Source of the DNA: Betaproteobacteria bacterium
Lineage (GTDB): Bacteria > Pseudomonadota > Gammaproteobacteria > Burkholderiales > SG8-41
Direction of reading: 5' to 3'
DNA: 45,185 nucleotides
Assembly (NCBI GenBank): GCA_016868015.1
Contig: VGIF01000009.1
Location: 1-45,185 of the forward strand
In this document: positions 12,426-21,632 of the stretch, one piece after another
Numbering within the stretch: position 1 is the stretch's first letter
Layout of the letters: every line of letters starts with the position of its first letter
Position numbers and translations under genes: made by a program
Notes under the pieces: model-generated
What the model was told of the DNA's origin: nothing
Database searches by the model: none
What the model saw: only the letters and a program-made list of their open reading frames with translations

Positions 12426-12926
12426 TCACAACATGAACAGGTGTTGCGGCGTGGCGTTGCGTACGGCGGCCAGCGGTATGCCCTGATCGAACGTCACCAG
12501 CGTGCCCTCATGCTTAACCGCCAGCGCCAGCAAATACAAATCGGTGATTTGGTTGTGGCCGTGCACGCGGTTGAAATCCACGGCAGCATCGTCGCGCAGC
12601 GTCACGTCATCCGCCCAGAATTGATGATCGAGGCTCGCGCACGCGTGCATGAGCTGCGCGCGTACGCGCTGCAAGCCGAGCGCACCGCGGCGGCCGTAGC
12701 TTGGCAGATTCAGCACGCGGATCACGCCGTTTTCCACCAGCGGACTGGTGGCGATTTTGATGCCGGGCGTATCGATTAACGCGTTGGCTTGCGGCGAGGC
12801 AATGTGCGCATCGTCGAACAACGCTACCCACACATTCACATCAAGCAGCAAGCGGCGTGTTGTGGGCAGTTCTGACGCAAGCACGCCATAGTGCGCGCGC
12901 GGCTCGCGCGCAGTGAGCACCACCAC
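12426..12926 (-). CDS. PIN-domain toxin, VapC type
   Basis: VapC proteins are Mg-dependent ribonucleases neutralised by a cognate antitoxin. The 166-residue reading has the acidic PIN residues Asp29 (LLLDVNVWVALFDDAH), Glu65 (VENGVIRVL), Asp129 (ITDLYLLALA) and Asp147 (VTFDQGI). The start is uncertain: no ATG precedes the PIN fold. A GTG at 12926, 2 bases after the antitoxin stop, gives about 25 extra residues before LLLDVN. It follows an 80-residue antitoxin gene. All four acidic residues are present, so the toxin looks active. Confidence 0.88.
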   Translation of the reverse strand: MVVLTAREPRAHYGVLASELPTTRRLLLDVNVWVALFDDAHIASPQANALIDTPGIKIATSPLVENGVIRVLNLPSYGRRGALGLQRVRAQLMHACASLDHQFWADDVTLRDDAAVDFNRVHGHNQITDLYLLALAVKHEGTLVTFDQGIPLAAVRNATPQHLFML

Positions 12927-12928
12927 CG

Positions 12929-13171
12929 TTAAATGCCTTCGCGTTCCATCAACTCACGCACATGTTCGACGGTGATCACTTCGTCACGCGCGGGCAGCAG
13001 CGCGAAGCGGCCGCGCAGCGGTGCTACATCGTAGGCCGCGCCGACGGTTTGCGCACGCGCGCCTTGGCGGATCAGCATCGATACCGCGTCGCCCAGCGAA
13101 ATATGCTCGCGCGCGGCGACGTGTTTGGCGACCAGCAGGGCGTCTTCGGCGAGAGTTATGGTGGTGCGCAT
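12929..13171 (-). CDS. VapB-type ribbon-helix-helix antitoxin
   Basis: The 80-residue product starts MRTTITLAEDALLVAKHVAAREHISLGDAVSMLI, the pattern of a ribbon-helix-helix DNA-binding domain of the DUF2191/VapB group. The C-terminal part (RGRFALLPARDEVITVEHVRELMEREG) would bind the toxin. I prefer the ATG at 13171 over one 8 codons upstream, because the family begins MRTTI and the upstream ATG abuts the predicted operator. It is coupled to the PIN toxin gene. Confidence 0.85.
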   Translation of the reverse strand: MRTTITLAEDALLVAKHVAAREHISLGDAVSMLIRQGARAQTVGAAYDVAPLRGRFALLPARDEVITVEHVRELMEREGI

Positions 13172-13195
13172 GGCGAGGTCCGGTAAATCACACAT

Positions 13196-13227
13196 CGCAT
13201 CATAACATCATTTTGATGCGATGAAAA
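13196..13227 (-). promoter_or_regulatory. predicted vapBC promoter and palindromic operator
   Basis: CGCATCA (13196-13202) and TGATGCG (13214-13220) form a perfect 7-bp inverted repeat with 11 bases between. On the minus strand TTTTCA (13227-13222) and TATGAT (13204-13199) are 17 bases apart, a plausible -35/-10 pair. The palindrome covers the -10 region, as expected for an autorepressing antitoxin. Confidence 0.6.
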
Positions 13228-13265
13228 CACTCGAAAAGCGGTGTTACTGAACATGCCTAAGCCAT

Positions 13266-13303
13266 AAATAAAAACACAATAAAATCAAATATTTATATAC
13301 GTC
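13266..13303 (+). repeat. AT-rich dispersed motif, copy 5 (upstream of vapBC)
   Basis: The plus strand reads CAATAAAATCAAATATTTAT. It lies between the vapBC promoter and the end of the secreted cupin gene. Apart from it, the 13228-13328 gap shows no feature. Confidence 0.75.
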
Positions 13304-13328
13304 TCGGCAAAGGCTGATACGGTGCCCG

Positions 13329-13673
13329 CTAATTCGCCGGCTGCGTCTTGCTGGCGTTGCGCGACACCGCGTGGATGTCGGTCGGGTTTTCGTAAAACGT
13401 CTGGCCAGGGCCTAGCTTCACCAGAGGCCCGCCGTCGACCTGCATTTCGACCGTGCCTTCCAGCACATACACAAACACGTTGCCGTTGTGGCGATGCCGC
13501 GGGGAGCTGGCGCCGGGGGCGTATTCCACCGTCAACACCTCGGCTTCCTTGCCGTCCAAGCCGATCAGCGCTTTGCTGATGAGGACGTTCGCCCGGCTTC
13601 CCGCCGGCGTTTGCGCTTGTGCGACAGAGGTGATGGACAGAAAAATAGAAACGATGGCGGCGATTGGTTTCAT
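13329..13673 (-). CDS. secreted cupin-domain protein
   Basis: This 114-residue protein has a signal peptide (MKPIAAIVSIFLSITSVAQA, cleavage likely after Ala20) and one small cupin barrel. His60, His62 and His101 are likely metal ligands (PRHRHNGN, TDIHAV), and VYVLEGTVEMQVDGGP is the usual beta-strand pair. The substrate cannot be told; similar small periplasmic cupins are often of unknown function. The ATG at 13673 is preferred to a GTG one codon upstream. It starts 36 bases after parB on the same strand, so it may be on the tail of the par operon. Confidence 0.8.
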   Translation of the reverse strand: MKPIAAIVSIFLSITSVAQAQTPAGSRANVLISKALIGLDGKEAEVLTVEYAPGASSPRHRHNGNVFVYVLEGTVEMQVDGGPLVKLGPGQTFYENPTDIHAVSRNASKTQPAN

Positions 13674-13709
13674 CACGATCTACCTTCGCTGCAACGTTAA
13701 CCGGCCGAA

Positions 13710-14573
13710 CTAGCGTTTGAGTTTTTCAATCAAGCTGTCGAGTTGCTCAAGGCTGCGATACTCGACGATCAACAGGCCGCGCCCCTTGCCCTTTTGCTTG
13801 AACTGCACGGCGGTGCCGAGCTTTTGTGCAAGTTCCTCTTGCAGCCGCTCGACATCGCGGTCGACCGTGCGCGGCACCCGCGGTTTGGGACGCGACACCA
13901 AATCGCCGACGCGCTTTTCGACCTCGCGCACATTCAAACCCTTGGCGGCGATTTCGTTGGCGAGTTCGACTTGACGCAACGCGGGCAAGGCGAGCAGCGC
14001 GCGCGCGTGGCCCATGTCGAGTTTGCCGATGGCGAGTAAATCGCGCACCGGCGGGGCAAGTTCCAGCAAGCGCAGCAAGTTGGTAATCGCGGTGCGCGAG
14101 CGGCCTAGCGCTTCGGCCGCGGCTTGGTGGGTTAGGCCGAATTCATTGGTCAGGCGTTGGATGCCGTGCGCTTGCTCCAGCGGATTTAGATCTTCGCGCT
14201 GGATATTCTCAATCAGCGCCACCGCCAGCGCTTGGTTGTCGGGAATGTCGCGCACCACCACCGGCACCGCTTGCAAACCCGCCATGCGCGCGGCGCGCCA
14301 ACGGCGTTCGCCGGCGATGATTTCATGTTTGCCGCCGTCGATCGGCCGCACCAGAATCGGTTGAATGACGCCCTGCGCTTTGATGGATTCGGAGAGTTCT
14401 TTCAGCGCATCGGCGTCCATGCGGCTGCGCGGCTGATATTTACCGGGCTGCAGTTGATCGACGCTTAACTCGCGTGGCGTGTCGCTCGAACCGGGTGTTG
14501 CCGCCGGCGCCGCGGGTTCGTCGCCTCCGAGCAGCGCATCCAGCCCGCGGCCCAAGCCTTTGAGTTTGGCCAT
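13710..14573 (-). CDS. parB: chromosome-partitioning protein ParB
   Basis: ParB binds parS, spreads on DNA with CTP and loads SMC. The 287-residue product has the N-terminal ParA-interacting start (MAKLKGLGRGLDALLG), then LSVDQLQPGKYQPR and the CTPase motif AGERRWRAARMAGL. The helix-turn-helix region is LTHQAAAEALGRSRTAITNLLRLL, and the C-terminal dimerisation segment ends in VEYRSLEQLDSLIEKLKR. It begins 5 bases after parA. Two perfect parS sites lie nearby. Confidence 0.97.
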   Translation of the reverse strand: MAKLKGLGRGLDALLGGDEPAAPAATPGSSDTPRELSVDQLQPGKYQPRSRMDADALKELSESIKAQGVIQPILVRPIDGGKHEIIAGERRWRAARMAGLQAVPVVVRDIPDNQALAVALIENIQREDLNPLEQAHGIQRLTNEFGLTHQAAAEALGRSRTAITNLLRLLELAPPVRDLLAIGKLDMGHARALLALPALRQVELANEIAAKGLNVREVEKRVGDLVSRPKPRVPRTVDRDVERLQEELAQKLGTAVQFKQKGKGRGLLIVEYRSLEQLDSLIEKLKR

Positions 14574-14578
14574 AGCGA

Positions 14579-15367
14579 CTACACCGCCGTCACGGGCGCA
14601 ACCGGGGCGCTCTGCCGATTCAACATCTCACCGGCGAGCGCCATATACGCCTGCGCGCCCTTGGACGCGCGATCGAAATGCATCACCGGCAGCCCGTGGC
14701 TGGGCGCTTCGGCAAGCCTGATGTTGCGCGGGATTACCGTGCGGTAGACCTTGTCGCCAAAGTGTGACACCAGTTGTTGCGACACTTGCTGCGCCAGCGT
14801 GTTGCGCGGGTCGTACATGGTGCGCAGCAGGCCCTCGATTTCCAGCGTTGGATTCAAACGCTCGCGTACTTTTTTCACCGTTGCGACCAGGTCGGACAAA
14901 CCCTCCAGCGCGTAGTACTCGCACTGCATCGGGATCATCACCGCTTGCGCGGCGGTGAGTCCGTTGACGGTAAGCAAATTCAACGCCGGCGGACAATCGA
15001 TCAACACGTAATCATAATCGGCGGCGTGCTTGGCGATCGCGTACTTCAAGCGCGTTTCGCGGTGCGCGAGCTCGACCATTTCCACTTCGGCGCCGGCGAG
15101 TTCGCGGTTAGCGGGCACCACGTCATAGGCGTCATTGCCGCCGCGCACACGCACTTCTTCTATGGTTTTTTCAGACAGCAGCACGTGATACACCGTTGCT
15201 TGCAACGTGCGCTTGTCGATACCGCTGCCCATGGTGGCGTTGCCTTGCGGATCGAGGTCGACCAGCAACACACGTTGTTTGGCCGCGGCAAGACTCGCCG
15301 CGAGATTAACACCGGTGGTGGTTTTACCCACGCCACCTTTTTGATTGGTAATCGCCAGGATGCGCAC
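14579..15367 (-). CDS. parA: chromosome-partitioning ATPase ParA (Soj)
   Basis: ParA is a Walker-type ATPase that binds DNA non-specifically and drives segregation of ParB-parS complexes. The 262-residue product has the deviant Walker A motif KGGVGKTT at residues 10-17, LVDLDPQGNATMGSGID and the switch DYVLIDCPPALNLLTVNGL. It has no N-terminal HTH, as expected for the chromosomal short form. It lies 8 bases after rsmG. Confidence 0.97.
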   Translation of the reverse strand: MRILAITNQKGGVGKTTTGVNLAASLAAAKQRVLLVDLDPQGNATMGSGIDKRTLQATVYHVLLSEKTIEEVRVRGGNDAYDVVPANRELAGAEVEMVELAHRETRLKYAIAKHAADYDYVLIDCPPALNLLTVNGLTAAQAVMIPMQCEYYALEGLSDLVATVKKVRERLNPTLEIEGLLRTMYDPRNTLAQQVSQQLVSHFGDKVYRTVIPRNIRLAEAPSHGLPVMHFDRASKGAQAYMALAGEMLNRQSAPVAPVTAV

Positions 15368-15375
15368 GATAAGTC

Positions 15376-16014
15376 CTATGCTGCTGCTTCAATAAACACC
15401 AGATGACGTTGCGCGTGCACGCCGGGCACGTTCAGCGGCACCACGCGGCTGACTTTGAAATCACCGGGTAGCTGCGCGATTTCTTCGCTGGGCAGCGCGC
15501 CTTTCATCGCCAGCAACGTGCCGCCGCGCGCGATCAAATGCCCTGCCAGCGCCACAAACTTTGCCAGCTCCGCGAACGCCCTCGAGACTACAAACGTAAC
15601 ACCTTGATTTAATTGAATATTTTCTACGAGATCACAAATGACGTTAACGTTGGCGAGTGGGAGCTCGATGGTGGCTTGTTGCAGGAAGGCGGCCTTTTTT
15701 TGGTTGCTGTCGAGTAGCGTCACTTGCGCATTGGGCAAAGCGAGCGCGAGCGGTATGCCGGGCAGCCCCGCGCCGCTGCCCGCGTCGAGTATGGTTTTGG
15801 CGTTGCGCACATGCGGCGCCACCGCCAGGCTATCGAGCAAATGATGGGTGAGCATTGCTTCGGCATTGCGGATGGCGGTAAGGTTGTAGACCTTGTTCCA
15901 CTTTTGCACCAGCGCAAGATAGTCGAGCAGCTTTTGTTGCGTTTCGCGCGGCAGTTCGAGTTGCAGCCGCGCAAGCCCGGCTGCGAGCGTCATCGGGGCA
16001 AGCGCGGTGCTCAT
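15376..16014 (-). CDS. rsmG: 16S rRNA (guanine527-N7)-methyltransferase
   Basis: RsmG methylates G527 of 16S rRNA with S-adenosylmethionine. The 212-residue product has [24 protein letters not shown] and the SAM-binding loop [15 protein letters not shown]. Its ATG overlaps the mnmG stop (ATGA), the standard gidA-gidB arrangement. Oddity: bases 15597-15632 carry an AT-rich motif copy read as [11 protein letters not shown] just before VVSRAFAE, with no obvious change in length. Confidence 0.97.
   Translation of the reverse strand: MSTALAPMTLAAGLARLQLELPRETQQKLLDYLALVQKWNKVYNLTAIRNAEAMLTHHLLDSLAVAPHVRNAKTILDAGSGAGLPGIPLALALPNAQVTLLDSNQKKAAFLQQATIELPLANVNVICDLVENIQLNQGVTFVVSRAFAELAKFVALAGHLIARGGTLLAMKGALPSEEIAQLPGDFKVSRVVPLNVPGVHAQRHLVFIEAAA
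15597..15632 (-). repeat. AT-rich dispersed motif, copy 6 (inside rsmG)
   Basis: The minus strand reads AAAATATTCAATTAAATCAA. It shares AATATTCAAT and AAATCAA with the copies at 4301-4331 and 32470-32504. It encodes ENIQLNQ in rsmG. Confidence 0.7.
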
Positions 16015-17903
16015 GCGCTTTTGCGCTGGCCGACAAAGCCGCGCTTGGCGTAGACCATCAACACCGAAATCGTCGCCGGCGTAATGCCGGAAATGCGCGC
16101 GGCCTGGCCCAGGGTTTCGGGCTGATGCGTGGCGAGCTTTTGTTGCGCCTCGATCGACAAGCCGGAGATTTTGGCGTAGTCGATATCCGGCGGCAGGCGG
16201 GTATTTTCTTGCTGTGCGCTGCGCTCGATTTCTTCCTGTTGGCGCTCGATGTAGCCGTGATATTTGGCCTGGATTTGCACTTGCTCGGCGACGGATGGGT
16301 CGGTCACCGCCGGGCCGGCGCCCGGCAGGCTCATCAGCGATTCGTAACTCACATCGGGCCGGCGCAGCAAATCGAGCAACGCATATTCGCGTTCCATCGT
16401 CTGGCCGAGCACGCGCCGGGCAGCGGCGTCGCTTACGATACGCGGATTGACCCAGGTTGATTTCAAGCGCTCCTGCTCGCGCGCGATGGCCTCGCTTTTT
16501 TGCTCGAAGGCGGCCCAGCGCGCATCGTCCACCACACCCAACTTGCGGCCGATTTCGGTGAGACGCAGATCGGCGTTGTCTTCACGTAGCGAAAGCCGAT
16601 ATTCCGCGCGGCTGGTGAACATGCGGTACGGCTCCGACACGCCGCGGGTGATGAGATCATCGACCAGCACGCCAAGATAGGCCTCGTTACGTTTGGGGCA
16701 CCACGCCTCTTGTTGGTGCACCAAGCGCGCTGCATTCAAGCCCGCGAGCATGCCCTGCGCCGCGGCTTCTTCGTAGCCGGTGGTACCGTTGATTTGCCCG
16801 GCGAAAAACAAGCCACCGACGGCCTTGGTTTCTAGCGAGCTTTTTAAGCCGCGCGGGTCGAAATAGTCGTATTCGATGGCATAACCCGGGCGCGTAATGT
16901 GCGCGTTTTCCAAGCCCTTGATCGAACGCAGCAGCGCGTACTGCACGTCGTACGGCAGGCTGGTCGATATACCATTGGGATAAAACTCGTGGGTAGTCAG
17001 CCCCTCGGGCTCGAGGAATATCTGATGCGAGGTTTTATCCGCAAACCGCGTGATTTTGTCTTCGATCGATGGACAGTAGCGCGGGCCGATGCCCTCGATC
17101 ACGCCGGTAAACAACGGCGAGCGATCCAGGCCCGCGCGAATAATGTCGTGCGTGCCGGCGTGGGTGTGGGTGATCCAGCACGGCAATTGCGGCGGATGTT
17201 GCTCGCGTGTACCCAGGAATGAAAACACCGGCAGCGGGTCGTCGCCCGGCTGCTCGGTCATCACCGAAAAATCGATACTGCGCCCGTCGATACGCGGCGG
17301 CGTGCCGGTTTTTAAGCGCCCCACGCCCAGATTCATTTCGCGCAGCCGCTCGGCCAGCGTCAGCGCCGGCGGGTCGCCGGAGCGGCCGGCTTGGTAATTT
17401 TGCAAACCGACGTGCACTCGCCCGGCAAGAAAGGTGCCCGCGGTCAACACCACCGCGCGCGCGTGAAACTTGATGCCGATTTGCGTGACGACACCCGCCA
17501 CGCGGTCGCCTTCGAGAATCAAATCATCGACTGCTTGCTGAAACACCTTGAGCTTGGGGTGATTTTCCAAGCGCCCGCGCATGGCCTTGCGATACAACAC
17601 GCGATCGGCTTGGGCGCGGGTGGCGCGCACCGCCGGGCCTTTGCGCGAGTTGAGGATGCGAAACTGAATACCCGCCTCGTCGGTCGCTTGCGCCATGGCA
17701 CCACCCAGCGCATCGATCTCTTTGACCAAGTGGCCCTTGCCGATGCCGCCAATCGACGGGTTGCACGACATCTGGCCCAGGGTTTCCACGCTATGGGTCA
17801 ACAGCAGCGTGTTGCAACCCATGCGCGCGGCAGCCAGTGCAGCCTCGCTCCCGGCGTGTCCGCCACCGACTACAATAATATCATATAAATCAATTATTTG
17901 CAT
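16011..17903 (-). CDS. mnmG: tRNA uridine-5-carboxymethylaminomethyl modification enzyme MnmG (GidA)
   Basis: MnmG with MnmE makes cmnm5U at the wobble position of several tRNAs, using FAD, glycine and a folate. The 630-residue product has the FAD motif [19 protein letters not shown] at the N-terminus, [20 protein letters not shown] and [19 protein letters not shown]. The C-terminal domain ends in [19 protein letters not shown]. The start codon region ([10 protein letters not shown]) is a copy of the AT-rich motif, in contrast to GC-rich codons right after. Gene order mnmE-mnmG-rsmG is conserved. Confidence 0.97.
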   Translation of the reverse strand: MQIIDLYDIIVVGGGHAGSEAALAAARMGCNTLLLTHSVETLGQMSCNPSIGGIGKGHLVKEIDALGGAMAQATDEAGIQFRILNSRKGPAVRATRAQADRVLYRKAMRGRLENHPKLKVFQQAVDDLILEGDRVAGVVTQIGIKFHARAVVLTAGTFLAGRVHVGLQNYQAGRSGDPPALTLAERLREMNLGVGRLKTGTPPRIDGRSIDFSVMTEQPGDDPLPVFSFLGTREQHPPQLPCWITHTHAGTHDIIRAGLDRSPLFTGVIEGIGPRYCPSIEDKITRFADKTSHQIFLEPEGLTTHEFYPNGISTSLPYDVQYALLRSIKGLENAHITRPGYAIEYDYFDPRGLKSSLETKAVGGLFFAGQINGTTGYEEAAAQGMLAGLNAARLVHQQEAWCPKRNEAYLGVLVDDLITRGVSEPYRMFTSRAEYRLSLREDNADLRLTEIGRKLGVVDDARWAAFEQKSEAIAREQERLKSTWVNPRIVSDAAARRVLGQTMEREYALLDLLRRPDVSYESLMSLPGAGPAVTDPSVAEQVQIQAKYHGYIERQQEEIERSAQQENTRLPPDIDYAKISGLSIEAQQKLATHQPETLGQAARISGITPATISVLMVYAKRGFVGQRKSA

Positions 17904-17907
17904 TATA
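17871..17907 (+). repeat. AT-rich dispersed motif, copy 7 (mnmG start)
   Basis: The plus strand reads AATATCATATAAATCAATTA followed by TTTGC. It aligns with AATATTCAATAAAATCAATTACTTAC at 32470-32504. It covers the first ten or so codons of mnmG. Confidence 0.6.
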
Positions 17908-17975
17908 AAGTTGGGGCGCGCGAGGTACGCATTATAGCCAATAATGCAGGCGACTGATAGCGCTTTTTTGGGCGA

Positions 17976-17991
17976 TGTTTCACGTGAAACA
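17976..17991. promoter_or_regulatory. parS site 1
   Basis: TGTTTCACGTGAAACA is a perfect 16-bp palindrome identical to the consensus bacterial parS. It lies between mnmE and mnmG, with flanks GCGA and TCGC extending the symmetry. It is the ParB loading site for the parAB genes 3-4 kb away. Confidence 0.97.
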
Positions 17992-18005
17992 TCGCCGATA
18001 ACGGA

Positions 18006-19343
18006 CTACTTACCGATGCAAAAACGCGAAAAGATTTCACCCAATAGATCGTCCGCCGTAACTACGCCGGTAATCGACATCAGTGCCTCGTGCGCTCGGC
18101 GCAGCTCCTCGGCAAACAACTCTTGCCGCGCACCTTGTTCGCCGGCGTACGCGAGCTTGGCCTGCGCGGCACGCAATGCTTCCAAGTGTCGGGCGCGCGC
18201 CATAAACACCCCTTCCACATCGCCCTGCCAGCCAATGGCCTCGGCAACAGCCTGCTGAAATTCCGCCAGCCCCGCTCCGGTTTTGGCGGAAAGCACCACG
18301 CTTGATTCGACCTGCTGTCGGCGCCCCGGCGCCCATCCCGCCAGATCGCATTTATTGTAGGCGCGCAATCGCTTCAGGTTCTTGGGTAGCCGCTGGAGGA
18401 TGGCCTGGTCCGCCTGCGTTTCGCCCTTGCTGGCATCGATCACCAGCACAGCCAGATCAGCCTGTTCAATAGCCGACCAAGTGCGAGCGATGCCGATTCG
18501 CTCCACCGGGTCGGTCGAATCGCGCAGGCCGGCGGTGTCGACGAAATGCACCGGCACGCCGTGGAGGCTGATGCTCTGGCGGATGGCATCTCGCGTAGTA
18601 CCGGGAATTTCAGTGACGATGGCCACTTCTTCGCCCGCCAAACAGTTCAACAAGCTCGACTTCCCGGCATTGGGCTGGCCCGCCAAAACCACCAACGCAC
18701 CCTCCCTTAGCAGGCTGCCTTGGTCCGCCGAAGCCAGCAATCGCTGCAACCGACTACGCACCGCTTGCAACCGCTGCATTTGCTCGGAACGAGTACCCGT
18801 ATCGACTTCTTCTTCCGGGAAATCCAGGGTGGCTTCTGTCAAAGCGCGCAACTCCAATACCTGTGCCGCGACCGCATTTATTTCGGCCGAGAACTCGCCG
18901 TGGATAGACCGGCTGGCACAGCGCGCCGCCTGCTCGGTCGCGGCGTCGATGAGGTCAGCTACGCCCTCGGCCTGAGCAAGATCCATTTTGCCATTGAGAA
19001 AAGCGCGTTTGCTAAATTCCCCCGGCTCCGCCAGACGGGCACCCAGCGCCAGGCAGCGCTTGAGCAGACGCTGCAACACCACCGGGCCGCCGTGGCCTTG
19101 GAGTTCCAGCACGTCCTCACCGGTATAGGATTTGGGCGCCGGGAAAAACAACGCGATTCCCTGATCGATGGCGCTGCCTTCGCCATCGCCGAAATCACAT
19201 AAGGTGGCGGCGCGGGGCTCAAGCCTCCGAGCGCAAAACAATTGCGCGAATCCAGCCAAGTTCGCGCCCGACACCCGTACCACGCCTATGCCCGCCCGGC
19301 CAGGCGCCGTGGCTATCGCCGCGATGGTATCGGTGATCGCCAT
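18006..19343 (-). CDS. mnmE: tRNA uridine-5-carboxymethylaminomethyl modification GTPase MnmE (TrmE)
   Basis: MnmE is the GTPase partner of MnmG. The 445-residue product starts MAITDTIAAIATAPGRAGIG. It has the folate-binding N-domain, a P-loop GQPNAGKSSLLN in the G domain, DTAGLRDS, the G4 motif YNKCDL and the C-terminal FCIGK with the catalytic cysteine. I use the ATG at 19343. The reading frame is open upstream, but that part translates the parS palindrome (VSRET) and is not family-like. parS sites lie just before its start and just after its stop. Confidence 0.96.
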   Translation of the reverse strand: MAITDTIAAIATAPGRAGIGVVRVSGANLAGFAQLFCARRLEPRAATLCDFGDGEGSAIDQGIALFFPAPKSYTGEDVLELQGHGGPVVLQRLLKRCLALGARLAEPGEFSKRAFLNGKMDLAQAEGVADLIDAATEQAARCASRSIHGEFSAEINAVAAQVLELRALTEATLDFPEEEVDTGTRSEQMQRLQAVRSRLQRLLASADQGSLLREGALVVLAGQPNAGKSSLLNCLAGEEVAIVTEIPGTTRDAIRQSISLHGVPVHFVDTAGLRDSTDPVERIGIARTWSAIEQADLAVLVIDASKGETQADQAILQRLPKNLKRLRAYNKCDLAGWAPGRRQQVESSVVLSAKTGAGLAEFQQAVAEAIGWQGDVEGVFMARARHLEALRAAQAKLAYAGEQGARQELFAEELRRAHEALMSITGVVTADDLLGEIFSRFCIGK

Positions 19344-19349
19344 ACCTGA

Positions 19350-19365
19350 TGTTTCACGTGAAACA
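19350..19365. promoter_or_regulatory. parS site 2
   Basis: A second exact TGTTTCACGTGAAACA palindrome lies 6 bases upstream of the mnmE start and 12 bases past the yidC stop. Bound ParB would cover the mnmE ribosome-binding region at the DNA level and might affect transcription through it. Confidence 0.97.
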
Positions 19366-19377
19366 TAGGTGTCAGTC

Positions 19378-21114
19378 TTAGCCCGACTTATTCTCGCTCG
19401 GCTTGGCTTCCGCTCTTTCGACCGCCGGCTTTTTCGCCGCACCCTCGATCTTGCGATTGATGTGCCACTGCTGCGCGATCGACAGAATGTTATTCACCAG
19501 CCAATACAGTACCAACCCCGCAGGGAAGAAGAAGAAAAAGATACTAAAGGCGATCGGCATGATCTTCATTACCTTCGCCTGAATCGGGTCTGGCGGCACC
19601 GGGTTTAGCCGCATCTGGATCACCATCGACAGCCCCATCAGCACCGGCAGGATGTACCACGGATCGATCGACGACAAATCCTGAATCCACCCGTAGAACG
19701 GCGCATGCCGCAGCTCCACCGACGCCAAAATAACCCAATAAAGTGCAATAAAAACAGGCATTTGTACCAATATCGGCAAACACCCGGCCATCGGGTTGAC
19801 CTTTTCCTTCTGATACAGCTCCATCATCGCCTTTTGCATGCGTTGACGGTCGTCGCCGTAGCGCTCCTTCAACTGCTGCATCTTGGGCGCGATGACTTTC
19901 ATCCGCGCCATCGCCTTGTAACTGGCCTCCTGCAGCGGGTAGAACACCAACTTGATCAGCACCGTCAACAAAATGATCGCCACGCCCCAGTTACCGACCC
20001 AGCCATGGATCCACTGCAACACCCAAAACAGCGGCGCCGCAAAGATAGTGAGAATGCCGTAATCCACCACCAGCTCCAGCCCTGGCGCGAGCTTTTCAAG
20101 CGTCTTCTGGTCCTGCGGCCCCGCGTATAGCGGTGCGGACAGCACGCCCTTTTGACCCGCGGCTATCGGCGTGCCGACCACCTTCACCCCCGCCGCGTAC
20201 AAACCGCTTTCCAGCTTGCTGGTATAAAACTCGCGCTGGGTTTTTTCGCTGGGCAGATACGCACTCATGAAATAGTGCTGAATCATCGCCACCCAACCTT
20301 CTTCCAGCAGCCCCGTGCCGTACGGTTTTTTACCCTTGTCGATATCGTCGAAAGCGACCTTCTGAAATTTCTCCAATCGCGTAAACACCGCCGGACCGGT
20401 GTAGGTGGGCAGCATCATCGAATCACCATCCGGCGCCTTGCGATCGCGCACGAGCTGGTAATAGCCGAACGTCTGCAGCGGTTTATCGCTAGCGTTTGTG
20501 ATCTCGAACGACACGTCGATCAAGTAACTGCCACGGGTAAAACGGTATACCTGATCAATCTTGACGCCGTTGGCTTCGGGGGCCGATAAGCGCACCTCCA
20601 GTTGATCCGCGCCCTCTTTCATCACGAAGTTATTACCGGTCGTGGTGTAGAGGGTGTGGTGATTGGGCATGCCCTCGCCGATCAAACCCGATTGCGCCAC
20701 GTAGACATGATCCGCGGTGTTTTGAAACAACACGAACGGCTTGGTCTTATCCAGTGTTCCCTTGTGTTGCTTAAACTCGATATAGCGGACGTCACCACCC
20801 TTGGTGCTGATCTGCGCACGCAGCAGATCGGTCTCGATCTTGATAATCTCGCCACCCGCGCCCAAGGCGGTACTGGGCACCTTGGCCTCAGCCTGCGGCG
20901 AGGCCGGCGCGCCAGCCGCGCTTGGCACCGCAGGCGCTTGCGGCACCGGTATTGCGCTAGGCTCTGTTTTGCCGTTGGCCTTTGCTTCTACCTTGGCCTT
21001 GGCCTCAGGAATCGCAGGTCCGTGCTGCGCTCGCTGATCACTTTGATAAGCGTCCACCAACATGAACGCGGAGAACACAAACACAAAAAACAAAATAAGC
21101 CGCTGCGTATCCAT
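19378..21114 (-). CDS. yidC: membrane protein insertase YidC
   Basis: YidC inserts and folds inner-membrane proteins, alone or with SecYEG; subunits a and c of the ATP synthase are classic clients. The 578-residue product starts MDTQRLILFFVFVFSAFML (first membrane helix). A large periplasmic beta-domain with a proline/alanine-rich linker follows, then the conserved core GNWGVAIILLTVLIKLVFYPL, LVQMPVFIALYWVI and LVLYWLVNNILSIAQQW. The ATG at 21114 is used rather than a farther upstream in-frame start that would overlap rnpA. No yidD gene fits in the 55-base gap to rnpA. Confidence 0.97.
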   Translation of the reverse strand: MDTQRLILFFVFVFSAFMLVDAYQSDQRAQHGPAIPEAKAKVEAKANGKTEPSAIPVPQAPAVPSAAGAPASPQAEAKVPSTALGAGGEIIKIETDLLRAQISTKGGDVRYIEFKQHKGTLDKTKPFVLFQNTADHVYVAQSGLIGEGMPNHHTLYTTTGNNFVMKEGADQLEVRLSAPEANGVKIDQVYRFTRGSYLIDVSFEITNASDKPLQTFGYYQLVRDRKAPDGDSMMLPTYTGPAVFTRLEKFQKVAFDDIDKGKKPYGTGLLEEGWVAMIQHYFMSAYLPSEKTQREFYTSKLESGLYAAGVKVVGTPIAAGQKGVLSAPLYAGPQDQKTLEKLAPGLELVVDYGILTIFAAPLFWVLQWIHGWVGNWGVAIILLTVLIKLVFYPLQEASYKAMARMKVIAPKMQQLKERYGDDRQRMQKAMMELYQKEKVNPMAGCLPILVQMPVFIALYWVILASVELRHAPFYGWIQDLSSIDPWYILPVLMGLSMVIQMRLNPVPPDPIQAKVMKIMPIAFSIFFFFFPAGLVLYWLVNNILSIAQQWHINRKIEGAAKKPAVERAEAKPSENKSG

Positions 21115-21169
21115 TACTTCTTTACTCGTAGTTTTATGCGAGCCCCGTACGCGGCTATTTGCCACGACG

Positions 21170-21553
21170 TCATTGCCGTCCCGCCGTGCAGCGGGCAGCC
21201 ACGTCCCGCAAGAGCTTATCCAGTTCGCCGCGGACCTCCGCGCTACCCCTACGGCGCAAATCATTCCTCAGTTGCAACACCAAGTCGAGCGCCGGCAGCT
21301 TGTCTCTCACCGCGCGAAATGCTTCGCGCGCCAGCCGCTTGGCGCGATTACGGTCAACCGACCGCCGCGCCGCCCTCCGCCCCGCGATCAGCCCAAGTCG
21401 CGCACCCGTCAATTGGTTAGTGCTCGCTTTCAATACAAAGCCCAGCCCAGACCGCCGAAAGGGTGCTGCCAACACTGCGCGAAACTCCGCTCCCTTGGTG
21501 AGCTTGCGTGTATTGATGGCCTTCGGCCTGTGCGGCGATATCGGCACCAACAA
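21170..21553 (-). CDS. rnpA: ribonuclease P protein component
   Basis: RnpA is the protein cofactor of RNase P, which trims tRNA 5' ends. The reading frame has RKLTKGAEFRAVLAAPFRRSG, RLGLIAGRRAARRSVDRNRAKRLAREAFR (the RNR signature) and DLVLQLRND. There is no ATG in the open frame, which begins after a TAG at 21593. Candidate starts are TTG at 21553 or 21550 and GTG at 21547, none with a strong Shine-Dalgarno. It lies 79 bases after rpmH. The identity is firm, the start is not. Confidence 0.92.
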   Translation of the reverse strand: MLVPISPHRPKAINTRKLTKGAEFRAVLAAPFRRSGLGFVLKASTNQLTGARLGLIAGRRAARRSVDRNRAKRLAREAFRAVRDKLPALDLVLQLRNDLRRRGSAEVRGELDKLLRDVAARCTAGRQ

Positions 21554-21632
21554 TTTTGTACCGGACGGTAAGGTTGGCTACGCGATCGCCTAACTAAGCT
21601 CCGTACAACCACGCAGCAAGCATTAACTAACA

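Noticed and set aside
19728-19775. AT-rich tract in yidC as another motif copy
   Set aside because: It encodes the well-conserved LVQMPVFIALYWVI and lacks the AAATCAA core.
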